This document shows, piece after piece, positions 26,744-34,642 of a stretch of DNA of 64,000 bases. The stretch is from the NCBI RefSeq assembly GCF_016862095.1, contig NZ_BOMH01000001.1:148112-212111 (forward strand), read 5' to 3'. The notes below the pieces were generated by a model that was not told the DNA's origin, did no database searches, and saw only the letters and a list, made by a program, of their open reading frames with translations. A program made the position numbers and the translations under genes. Origin of the DNA: Actinoplanes cyaneus. Lineage in GTDB: Bacteria > Actinomycetota > Actinomycetes > Mycobacteriales > Micromonosporaceae. Numbering within the stretch: position 1 is the stretch's first letter; each line of letters starts with the position of its first letter.

Positions 26744-28285
26744 CTAACTCGTCGACGCCGTCGGCACCCCGTCCGAGCAGGCAACCGTCATGGTGATCAC
26801 GGATGAGCCGTGCTTGAACGACACCGCCGGCGCGGGGCCGGGACCAGGATCAACCTCATCGACTTTGTACGTCCTGGCGGGCGTCCACGACAGCAGCTCC
26901 GCCGTGGCGTCCGACGGGCAGGTCGCGGTGACCGTGCCCCCGCCCGACGACAGCGTGCGGGTGACCGCGGCGGTGGCCGGTGGCGTCGTCGGGGTCGCCG
27001 GCGTCGTGGTCGGCGTTCGTGGCGCGGCCTGTGGCGGCGAGGTGCCCACCGTGACAGCCGGTGTCGTCGTGCCGACCGGCACGGGCACACCCGGCTCCGA
27101 CACCGGGGAACGGCCGGTTCGCGCGCTCCCCTTCGGCTCCGGGGAACGACTCCCCCCGGGCGAGACACCGGCCGGAGGGCGGGCCACAGGCGGCAATGAC
27201 TCGGCCGCTACCACGGAGAGATCACCGGGGTCGCCCAGCCGCAGCCACACCAGGCCGCCGGCGACGACTGCCAGCCCGAGCGCTCCAGCCACCACCAGCA
27301 GCGGCGTGCGCCGCGAAGCGGGCTGGGCCACCGCGGGCCGGTCCGCCGCGGGTCCCGGCTCCTCACTCACGACCCGCAACACGGCCGTCGTCGCTTCCGG
27401 CACGGCGGCAGGAGGCGCCGGCGGCTCGTCCGTCACCACGCGCAGCCCGGCCGCCTCCCCCAGCTCCGCGGCGACCTGTTGCGCGCCGGGCCGGGCCGCC
27501 GGGTCCTTCGCCAGGCAGCGGTTGCACAGCTCCACCACGTGCGCCGGCACGCCGGGCAGGGGCGGCAGCGTCGCCGGCTCGACGTAGACGTGCGCGGTCA
27601 GCATCTGCCGGGTGTTCTCCGCGGTCCACGGCGAATGGCCGCTGAGCAGCACATACAGTACGACTCCGAGCGCGTACACGTCGGAGGCCGGCACCACCGG
27701 GGAGCCGACGAGTCGTTCCGGGGCAAGATAGGCGGGCGTCCCGAGCAGCTCGTCGTCCGGCTCCTCGGCGCCGGCCGGGTCGACGGCCGCGGCGATGCCG
27801 AAATCGACCACCTTCGCGCCGCTCGGAGCCAGCATCACGTTTCCCGGCTTGATGTCGCGGTGCACCAGCCCCTCCGCGTGGGCGGCGGAGAGGGCCGCGG
27901 CGATCTCGGCGCACACCCGCATCGCGAACGCCGGGGCGACCGGTCCGGCCGACATGCGCCGGTGCAGCGTTCCGCCGGGGACGAGCTCCATCACCACGTA
28001 CGGCAGGAGGCGCCCGTGCTGGTCGGTCTCGCCGTAGTCGTACACCTGGGCGACGTTCGGATGCGCGAGCGCCGCCGCGGCCCGCGCCTCGTGCCGGATC
28101 CGCTCCCGGGAGTGCCGGTCACCGGCGTGCTCGGGCGCCACCAGCTTCACGGCCACCGAGCGGTCGAGCACGTGGTCGTGCGCCCGCCAGACGACGCCCA
28201 TGCCGCCGGCGCCCAGCGGTTCGGTCAGCCGGTAACGCCCATCGAGTATGAGGCCCTTCCCATATTCGTTGTCGCTGATCTCCAC
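26744..28285 (-). CDS. Transmembrane Ser/Thr protein kinase (PknB-like)
   Basis: A 513-residue eukaryotic-type kinase. The glycine loop LGAGGMGVVW is at residues 24-33, the ATP-binding Lys47 in VAVKL, the catalytic loop HRDIKPGNVM near 143, DFG near 161 and GTPAYLAPE near 183. A membrane helix follows at about residues 330-350 (LLVVAGALGLAVVAGGLVWL). The extracytoplasmic region is Pro/Thr-rich and ends in a small beta-like domain with one Cys pair (TATCPSD...VACSD). No PASTA repeats are present, so the sensed signal is unknown. Confidence 0.93.
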   Translation of the reverse strand: MEISDNEYGKGLILDGRYRLTEPLGAGGMGVVWRAHDHVLDRSVAVKLVAPEHAGDRHSRERIRHEARAAAALAHPNVAQVYDYGETDQHGRLLPYVVMELVPGGTLHRRMSAGPVAPAFAMRVCAEIAAALSAAHAEGLVHRDIKPGNVMLAPSGAKVVDFGIAAAVDPAGAEEPDDELLGTPAYLAPERLVGSPVVPASDVYALGVVLYVLLSGHSPWTAENTRQMLTAHVYVEPATLPPLPGVPAHVVELCNRCLAKDPAARPGAQQVAAELGEAAGLRVVTDEPPAPPAAVPEATTAVLRVVSEEPGPAADRPAVAQPASRRTPLLVVAGALGLAVVAGGLVWLRLGDPGDLSVVAAESLPPVARPPAGVSPGGSRSPEPKGSARTGRSPVSEPGVPVPVGTTTPAVTVGTSPPQAAPRTPTTTPATPTTPPATAAVTRTLSSGGGTVTATCPSDATAELLSWTPARTYKVDEVDPGPGPAPAVSFKHGSSVITMTVACSDGVPTASTS

Positions 28286-28410
28286 CCGGCGAGTCTGCCC
28301 CGATCGCCGCAGGCGCGCATCCCCACCACGCCCGGAGAATCATCCCGGGCGCGTCCCACCGCGCCCGGAGCGGCCGAAATCCACGGCGTCGCCCGCCGGG
28401 CCGGGGCCTG

Positions 28411-29349
28411 TCAGTACTTCAAGTACTGCCGGGTCAGCTTGGCGACCTTCTCGACCAGGTTGATGCCGCTCTGCATGGACTTGTTGTTGTGCGACAGGAC
28501 CGCCACGGACACGTCCACGTCGTCGCCCTTGGTCACGCGACCGATGGTGTTGACCGCCCACAGTCCGCCGTCCGCCGAGCGCGTGTCCCAGCCGTTCTTC
28601 ACGGTGAACGTCTCGCCGCTCTTCGCGATCGCCGGGACGCCCCAGTCCTGCGCGGCGTCGACGGTGTTCATCAGCTTGAACGCGGTCTTGCGCGAGTCGG
28701 CGTCCAGCGGGCCTTTCGTGTCCACGAACTCGTTCAGCAGCGTGATCTGGTCGTCGACCGTCGTGCGGGTCAGGCCCCACGACGTGTTGACCACGGTGTC
28801 GCTCAGGCCCAGCCGCTTGTTGCACTTGCCGACCGCGCTCTTGCCGCCGATCCGCGTGAACAGCGAGGTCGTGGCGTTGTTGTCACTGAGCTGGATCATC
28901 GGCTTGGCCAGGGTCATCTCGCCCGAGCTCGGATCACGGCCGGCGTCCTGGTCCTTGAGCAGCATGCAGGCGAGGATCTGAGCCTTCACGATGCTGGCCG
29001 TGTCGTACTTCTCGTCACCCCGATAGGCGTACGTCTGGCCGGTCTTGAGGTCCTTGACCGCGACCGAGAACTCGGGCGACGACGCGGTGAGCTTCTTGAG
29101 CTCGGCCGTGAGCTGCTTCTCCCGCTTGACGTGCTCGGCCTTCGCCAACTCCTCGGGGCTCGGCCCGGTCGGCGACGGCGACACGGCCGCGGCTGCGCCC
29201 GCTGTCGTGTTGTCGCCCACGGTCAGTGAACTCGGCAGCGCGCTCGCGCCGTCGGACCCGTCGTCGTTGAGGCCCGCATAGATCAGGCCACCACCGCCGA
29301 GCACCACGACCGCCGCACCAGCCAGGATTCCAACTCGGTAACGCTGCAC
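28411..29349 (-). CDS. Membrane-anchored serine hydrolase with beta-lactamase fold
   Basis: A 312-residue protein: N-terminal transmembrane anchor (VGILAGAAVVVLGGGGLIYAG), a Pro/Ser/charged linker, then a penicillin-binding/beta-lactamase-like domain. Its motifs are TASIVK (Ser-x-x-Lys), LSDNNAT (Ser-Asp-Asn) and KNGW in the place of KTG. Without the usual omega-loop Glu motif visible, a carboxypeptidase or cell-wall role is as likely as a lactamase. GTG 29349 starts just before the anchor, but a start up to 22 codons earlier is open. Confidence 0.82.
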   Translation of the reverse strand: MQRYRVGILAGAAVVVLGGGGLIYAGLNDDGSDGASALPSSLTVGDNTTAGAAAAVSPSPTGPSPEELAKAEHVKREKQLTAELKKLTASSPEFSVAVKDLKTGQTYAYRGDEKYDTASIVKAQILACMLLKDQDAGRDPSSGEMTLAKPMIQLSDNNATTSLFTRIGGKSAVGKCNKRLGLSDTVVNTSWGLTRTTVDDQITLLNEFVDTKGPLDADSRKTAFKLMNTVDAAQDWGVPAIAKSGETFTVKNGWDTRSADGGLWAVNTIGRVTKGDDVDVSVAVLSHNNKSMQSGINLVEKVAKLTRQYLKY

Positions 29350-29461
29350 CCGTGCATACTGCCGCGTCCCGGGCCCCTCGACAAATCGCCACACTCTAGG
29401 CACTCGAACGACCACTCTCCGTGATCATCAACCGAACGTTCCCGAGCGCTCCTCTTCCTAT

Positions 29462-29467
29462 TAGGAT
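29462..29467 (+). promoter_or_regulatory. -10 element of a leaderless promoter
   Basis: TAGGAT lies seven bases before the GTG at 29475, the spacing of actinobacterial leaderless transcripts. The -35 region (around TTCCCG, 29439-29444) is poor. Confidence 0.45.
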
Positions 29468-29474
29468 CTCGCCC

Positions 29475-30269
29475 GTGACGATCGACAAGCTCGACACCGG
29501 GGTGCCGCACCCGGCCCGGCGCTACAACTACTGGCTGGGCGGCAAGGACAACTTCGCCGCCGACCGGGAGTCGGGCGACCTGCTCGCCAAGTCCTACCCC
29601 GCCGCCCGCATAGCGGCGCGCGCCAATCGCGCCTTCCTGCGGCGTGCCGTCAGTTTCCTGGCCGGCGAGGCGGGCATCCGCCAGTTCCTGGACATCGGCA
29701 CCGGCCTGCCCACCGCCGACAACACCCACCAGGTCGCGCAGCGGATCGCCCCGGAGAGCCGCATCGTCTACGTCGACAACGACCCGATGGTCATGGTCCA
29801 CGCCCGCGCGCTGCTGACCAGCACTCCCGAGGGCGACACCCGTTACCTGGAGAAGGACCTCCGCAACCCGGGCGAGATCCTCGACTCGCTGGAGACCCTG
29901 GACCTGTCCAGGCCGGTAGCACTGATCCTGGTCGCGGTCGCCCATTTCCTCCCCGATCACCCCCGATCGGTCGACATCGTGCACACCCTGCTGGATGCCC
30001 TCCCCTCCGGCAGCTATCTGACGATGACCATGGCCACCACGGACTTCCTCACCCCCGAACTGAAGGCCAACTGGGACGAATCCCTCCGTTCCGGCCGCTC
30101 CGACGTCCACCCGCGGACCCGTGCCGAGTTCGAGCAGTTCTTCACCGGCCTGGAGCTCATCACCCCGGGCATCTCCGCCATCAGCGAGTGGCGCCCCGAC
30201 CCCACCGCCGAGGAGAACCCCACTCCCGTCGAAGCCTCCCTGTTCGGCGCCGTGGCCCGTAAGCCCTGA
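29475..30269 (+). CDS. SAM-dependent methyltransferase of the DUF574 type
   Basis: A 264-residue protein with the actinobacterial DUF574 signature: GVPHPARRYNYWLGGKDNF at the N-terminus, FLDIGTGLPTADNTHQVAQ (SAM-binding motif I) and VYVDNDPMVMVHARALL (acidic motif II). The C-terminus ends EASLFGAVARKP, also typical. These are Streptomyces/Actinoplanes-type methyltransferases with unknown substrates. The start is placed at GTG 29475 because conserved sequence begins there and a -10 box precedes it; the frame is open for 18 codons farther upstream. Confidence 0.9.
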   Translation: MTIDKLDTGVPHPARRYNYWLGGKDNFAADRESGDLLAKSYPAARIAARANRAFLRRAVSFLAGEAGIRQFLDIGTGLPTADNTHQVAQRIAPESRIVYVDNDPMVMVHARALLTSTPEGDTRYLEKDLRNPGEILDSLETLDLSRPVALILVAVAHFLPDHPRSVDIVHTLLDALPSGSYLTMTMATTDFLTPELKANWDESLRSGRSDVHPRTRAEFEQFFTGLELITPGISAISEWRPDPTAEENPTPVEASLFGAVARKP

Positions 30270-30352
30270 CCCGGCACCACCACGCCACGCGCCGCCGCCG
30301 CACCGGACACTGCAGGACCGGCGTCGCCACGCTGACCGCTATCGTTCCCCGC

Positions 30353-30685
30353 ATGGGATCACTGCAGGACCAGGCCACCCTCCCGGAGTGGGAGCGCCTG
30401 CGCCTGCTGCGCGCCGAGTCCGAGTATGAGTCGATCAAGAAGACCCCCCGACTCGCGTACGCCCTCTGGTGCGCCACCGGCATCTTCGGCGGCCACCGTT
30501 TCTACCTGGGTGACACGGCCCGTTCCATCGCCATGCTCTTCACCCTCGGCGGTCTCGGCCTCTGGACGCTGATCGACGTCTTCTTCATCGGCCGCCGGGT
30601 CCGCACCGTCAACCGGACCCGCCGAACCGCGGTCATGGCCCGCTACGGCATCCACGAGCCCGAAGTCCTCCCCAACCCGGCGTAA
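30353..30685 (+). CDS. TM2-domain membrane protein
   Basis: A 110-residue protein whose middle is a TM2 domain: AYALWCATGIFGGHRFYLGD (helix 1 plus the GGHRFYLG loop), then AMLFTLGGLGLWTLIDVFFIG (helix 2 ending in the D...FI motif). The N-terminus is charged and probably cytosolic. TM2 proteins are widespread two-helix membrane proteins of unclear function. It is a single gene 83 bases after the methyltransferase. Confidence 0.88.
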   Translation: MGSLQDQATLPEWERLRLLRAESEYESIKKTPRLAYALWCATGIFGGHRFYLGDTARSIAMLFTLGGLGLWTLIDVFFIGRRVRTVNRTRRTAVMARYGIHEPEVLPNPA

Positions 30686-30811
30686 GGGCGGCGCCGCTCA
30701 CGGCACCACGCTGATCTGCCGTCGCGGGCATCGGAGCCCGGCGGACCTCCGGGGCTCGTGGAGGCGGCGTGCCGCTGAGCGAGAGTGTCCTGGCCGGTCT
30801 CGATCGGTCTC

Positions 30812-31477
30812 TCAGTCGAGCACAGCGGCCAGGGCGCCGGTGATGACGGCGGCGAACGGGTCAGCCGGCCGTGGCTCGGCCGGGGTGGCGGCCAGCAGGG
30901 CGGCGATGCGAGGGTGGTGTCCGGCCGCGGCGACGTGGCCGAGGTAGGCGCCATGACGTGCGGCGCCCGCGGCGGCCGTCTCGGACTGGACGAACAGCGC
31001 GGTCAGTCCGGAGAGGATGGCGAAGGCCTCCATCTTGCGGGCCGGCCGGGCCGGATGGCCGTCGAGGATCTCGAGGACGTGTTCGAGCAGGCCGGCCCCG
31101 TGCGGTCCGAGCGCTGGGCGGTCGATCACCAGGGCGGGCAGCCATCGGTGCCGGCGCATGATGTCGCGGGCCTGGCAGGCGAGGGCCGGTAGGTCGGTCC
31201 GCCAGTCACCGCTCGGCGCGACCAGCCGGTATTCGGCAGCGGCGCTGTCGATCATGAGATCGAGCAGGTCGTCGCGGGTGGCGACGTAGCGGTACAGGGA
31301 GGCCGCCCCGGTGCCGAGCAGGCCGGCGACGCGGCGCATCGAGACCGCCTCCAGGCCCTCCTCATCGGCCAGCCGCACCGCGACCATGGTGATCTCGGCG
31401 CGGCTGCGTTCGGCCGGCCTCCCGCCCGAGGCTCGCTCCGGACGCAGCCAGATCACCGGTTCTCGATTCGTGCCCAC
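30812..31477 (-). CDS. TetR-family regulator divergent from a hydrolase
   Basis: A 221-residue TetR protein with an HTH near residues 25-70 (MVAVRLADEEGLEAVSMRRVAG, LGTGAASLYRYVATRDDLLDL) and a TetR_C-like effector domain. GTG 31477 follows GGAGGGA. A three-copy GTTCGC array lies in the 95-bp spacer to the alpha/beta hydrolase, which is probably the regulated gene. Confidence 0.9.
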   Translation of the reverse strand: MGTNREPVIWLRPERASGGRPAERSRAEITMVAVRLADEEGLEAVSMRRVAGLLGTGAASLYRYVATRDDLLDLMIDSAAAEYRLVAPSGDWRTDLPALACQARDIMRRHRWLPALVIDRPALGPHGAGLLEHVLEILDGHPARPARKMEAFAILSGLTALFVQSETAAAGAARHGAYLGHVAAAGHHPRIAALLAATPAEPRPADPFAAVITGALAAVLD

Positions 31478-31516
31478 GTGACGGCTCCCTCCACACGCCC
31501 TGTCCCTGCGTGCCAT

Positions 31517-31555
31517 GTTCGCATACGCTGTTCGCGTACACCGTTCGCAAACCTG
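31517..31555. promoter_or_regulatory. Three 13-bp direct repeats, candidate operator
   Basis: GTTCGC recurs at 31517, 31530 and 31543, exactly 13 bp apart (GTTCGCATACGCT, GTTCGCGTACACC, GTTCGCAAACCTG). TACGC (31524-31528) and GCGTA (31534-31538) also form a dyad across the first two units. The array lies between the divergent TetR and hydrolase genes. Confidence 0.6.
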
Positions 31556-31572
31556 CTGAAGGGTCGGCAACG

Positions 31573-32499
31573 ATGACGCAGTACGCGCACAACGGCGAAA
31601 TCCGGATCGCCGTCGAGGACCTCGGTGGCTCTGGAGGCTCTCCACTGCTCCTGGTGATGGGGCTGGGCACGTCACGCTTCTGGTGGCCCGGCGGCCTCGT
31701 CGCGGACCTGGTCGGTCGTGGCTTCCACGTCGCCGCCTACGACCAGCGTGACTCAGGACAGTCCACCCACCTGCCCGCCGCCCGGCATGCCGGCCCGCCG
31801 ATCGCGGCCCTGCTGCGCCGCTCGACGCCGGCATACACCGCGGAAGACCTCACCGATGACGCGGCCGCCGTCCTCGACACCCTCGGCTGGCAGCGCGCCC
31901 ACCTCTTCGGCCATTCGATGGGCGGTCTCATCGCTCAGCGGACGGCGCTCCGCCACCCTGAACGCGTCCTCACCATGACCACCTCCGGCGCCGTCCCCAG
32001 CGACGCCCACGGCCTGCGCATCCTGCGTTATCTGCACCTTGCGCCACTGGTCAGGTTCGCGCGCCTGCACTACCCCGCCACCCCGGAAGGCGACCTGGAC
32101 CTCGCCGTGGCCGTCGCCCGCCTCCTCGCCGCGCCCGGTCACGACATCACGAAGCACGACGTACGCGAATTCGTCGCCAAGGAGGCCGAGCACAACATCG
32201 CCAGTTTCCGCGACGACAAGGCTCAGAGTCGCCAGATCGGCGCGAAGTGGTCCGGTGGCCGACTGGGCCGGATAACCGCGCCGACCCAGGTCCTGCACGG
32301 TGAACGGGACCCGCTGGTGCGCGTGGCCGCAGCCCGGGACATCGCCGCAGCTGTGCCCGCCGCACGCCTGCACATCGTGCCCGGCGCCGGGCACTTCCTC
32401 TCCCGCGACCTCTGGAGCGTCTACGCCGGCGCAGTGCAGGCCCTCGCCAGCCGCCTACCGGCGTCACCCACCGACGACCCGCCCAGGTCCGGCCGCTGA
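31573..32499 (+). CDS. Alpha/beta-fold hydrolase
   Basis: A 308-residue hydrolase: oxyanion region LLLVMGLGTSRFWW, YDQRDSGQS (family-typical strand after the first crossover), nucleophile elbow GHSMGG with Ser near residue 115, a lid-like helical insert, then GERDPLVRV (acid region) and GAGHFLSRD (catalytic His). It resembles the aclacinomycin methylesterase/haloperoxidase-like group. No signal peptide. Control by the divergent TetR is likely. Confidence 0.9.
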   Translation: MTQYAHNGEIRIAVEDLGGSGGSPLLLVMGLGTSRFWWPGGLVADLVGRGFHVAAYDQRDSGQSTHLPAARHAGPPIAALLRRSTPAYTAEDLTDDAAAVLDTLGWQRAHLFGHSMGGLIAQRTALRHPERVLTMTTSGAVPSDAHGLRILRYLHLAPLVRFARLHYPATPEGDLDLAVAVARLLAAPGHDITKHDVREFVAKEAEHNIASFRDDKAQSRQIGAKWSGGRLGRITAPTQVLHGERDPLVRVAAARDIAAAVPAARLHIVPGAGHFLSRDLWSVYAGAVQALASRLPASPTDDPPRSGR

Positions 32500-32655
32500 A
32501 CGCGCACGCCGGGCCCGGAACAGCAGGGCAGGGTGCGCTGACGCGGCCGCTCTGCGGCAGGGACGGATTCGACGAACGGGCCCGGCCCCGGGATCACCCG
32601 GGCCGCCGCCGAGCGTGCTGTCGTCGTCGCGGCACCTTCGGCGCCATCTGCCAGG

Positions 32656-33789
32656 TCACCCCCTGACTCGGCGCGCCGCGCGGCAGATGAGCAGCAGGAC
32701 CAGGGCGAACAGCGGGAGCCAGCCGAGCCTCTCCACGACCCACACCGGACTGTCCGGGCTCGTGTGCAGCCCCGGCAACGGGCCGACGGCGAGCCGCGCC
32801 AGGACCGCTGTGGTGATCATCGCGGTCTGGTGCCATAGGAAGATCGTCATGGCGAACAGGTTCACGACCACGACCGCCGCCCACCACGCCGGACGCCGCA
32901 TCAGGCGCCCCAACGGCTCCCGCAGCAGGCCGGCGAAACCGCACTGGGCCAGCCCGAACGTGACCGCCGCCAGGCTCGGCGGTGCGAGGTTCGAGAAGCC
33001 CGCGCCGGGCACGCCGACCATCGACGCCGGATAGCCCGCCCAGCACACCAGCACGACGGTCGCGGCCGCCCCTCCGATCGCCAGCGCCCACAACGAGCCC
33101 CGCGACATCCGCTGCCACCGAGCCCCGAGAGCGAACGGCACCAGCCAGCCGGCGGCCAGGTTGACCCAGCCCACCCACGCCGGCGCTCCGAGCTCGATGC
33201 GGAGCAGGTCGACGACCGCCACCACGGCGAGCGGCACCACCGGATGCAGCCGCACCACCAGCGGCGTGGCTGCGGTCAGCGCCGCGAACACGAGCAGGAA
33301 CCACAGCGGGGACAGGACGAGCATCACCAGCGTGTGCACGGTGGCCGGCTCGGACCCTGCGGCGAGGAGGAAGCCACCCACGACCGTCCACACTGCGAGG
33401 ACCAGGAGCACCGGTCGGAACAAGCGTCTCAGTCGTCGTGCGGCCCAGTCCTCATACGTCATGGTCCGCCGGGACCAGCTGGCGGCCGCGACCTGGCCAC
33501 CCACCAGGAAGAAGACCGCCAGGGTTTGGAAGATCCAGGAGACCGGCGTGAGCGCCGGCAGGAACTGCAACGGGCTGGCCCCTCGGACCGGCCCGTCGTC
33601 GAAGACCAGAGCGGTCACCAGCCAGTGCCCGAGCACCACCCCGAGGATGGCGATCGCGCGGAGAGCGTCGACGGCCCGGTCCCGATCGGGCCTGGTGGCG
33701 GCCTCGATGCGGCGGACCGTCTCGACACGACGGGATGTCTCGACACGACGGGTTACGGCAAGGGTTGCGGCAAGGGTTGCGAGGGCCAT
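32656..33789 (-). CDS. Acyltransferase-3-family membrane protein
   Basis: A 377-residue multi-pass protein with about ten transmembrane helices. The family marks are DRAVDALRAIAILGVVLGHW (helix 1, containing the essential His), the FFLVGG segment and WSRRTMTYEDWAARRLRRLFRP. These enzymes O-acylate cell-surface sugars or antibiotics. The N-terminal coding region is oddly repetitive (16-bp units with 18-bp period at 33719-33752 and 12-bp units at 33756-33779). ATG 33789 is chosen, but the frame stays open to 33906, so the start is uncertain. Confidence 0.85.
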   Translation of the reverse strand: MALATLAATLAVTRRVETSRRVETVRRIEAATRPDRDRAVDALRAIAILGVVLGHWLVTALVFDDGPVRGASPLQFLPALTPVSWIFQTLAVFFLVGGQVAAASWSRRTMTYEDWAARRLRRLFRPVLLVLAVWTVVGGFLLAAGSEPATVHTLVMLVLSPLWFLLVFAALTAATPLVVRLHPVVPLAVVAVVDLLRIELGAPAWVGWVNLAAGWLVPFALGARWQRMSRGSLWALAIGGAAATVVLVCWAGYPASMVGVPGAGFSNLAPPSLAAVTFGLAQCGFAGLLREPLGRLMRRPAWWAAVVVVNLFAMTIFLWHQTAMITTAVLARLAVGPLPGLHTSPDSPVWVVERLGWLPLFALVLLLICRAARRVRG

Positions 33790-33957
33790 GGCGGCAAAGC
33801 TAGGTCGCGTGGCGGTGAGCCGCGTCAGCCCTGGGTCTGAACTTCGAGATACCACCCTGGTCTGATGCATTGGCCCATCCACTTGGGGCACCATTGGCGT
33901 CCGCACCGGCCGATCAGGGCTCTAGCGTCAACACGGCAATTCAGTGAGGAGCTTCTG

Positions 33958-34557
33958 ATGACCACCGTCGACCTGTATTTCGACGCCGCCTGTCCGTTCG
34001 CCTGGATCACGTCCCGCTGGATCCTCGAGGTGCGCCCGTTGCGCGACTTCGACCTGCGGTTCCGCGCCATGAGTCTGTATGTGCTGAATGAGGGACGTGA
34101 CCTCCCGGAGTGGTATCGGGAGCTGATCGACAGCTCGCTCGGCATGGCCCGGGTGGTGACCGCCGCCGCCCAGCAGCACGGCGAGGAGGTGCTCGGCGAC
34201 CTCTACACCGCGCTCGGCACCCGCATCCATAACCAGGGCAACAAGGACTTCGCCGTGGTGATCCCGGAGGCCCTGGCCGAGGCGGGTCTGCCGGCTTCAC
34301 TGGCAGCAGCCGCGGGCAGCACCGAGTGGGACGAGGCGCTGCGCAGGTCTCACCACGAGGGCATGGACCCGGTCGGTGAGGATGTCGGCACCCCGACGAT
34401 CCACATCGACGGTGTGGCGTTCTTCGGCCCGGTCCTCAACAAGATCCCACGCGGTGAGGAGGCCGCCCGTCTCTTCGACGCCGCTCGCACGCTGGCGAGC
34501 TATCCGGGGTTCTTCGAGCTCAAGCGCACCCGCACCGGCGGCTTGAACTTCGACTGA
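33958..34557 (+). CDS. DsbA-like thiol oxidoreductase (Rv2466c-type mycothiol-dependent nitroreductase family)
   Basis: A 199-residue thioredoxin-fold protein beginning [19 protein letters not shown]; an alpha-helical insert follows and the cis-Pro region is [18 protein letters not shown]. The layout matches the family of Mycobacterium Rv2466c, which uses mycothiol. The active site here reads Cys-Pro-Phe-Ala, so the second Cys of the Cys-x-x-Cys pair is missing and a monothiol mechanism must apply. ATG 33958 is supported by GTGAGGAGC upstream. Confidence 0.85.
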   Translation: MTTVDLYFDAACPFAWITSRWILEVRPLRDFDLRFRAMSLYVLNEGRDLPEWYRELIDSSLGMARVVTAAAQQHGEEVLGDLYTALGTRIHNQGNKDFAVVIPEALAEAGLPASLAAAAGSTEWDEALRRSHHEGMDPVGEDVGTPTIHIDGVAFFGPVLNKIPRGEEAARLFDAARTLASYPGFFELKRTRTGGLNFD

Positions 34558-34642
34558 CCCGCGACCCGTTCCGGCTCGCGGATGGATCGTCCTGGGCGTG
34601 AAGATCGGCCTCAATGGGGACGGAGCCTCGACAAGGCGGTGG

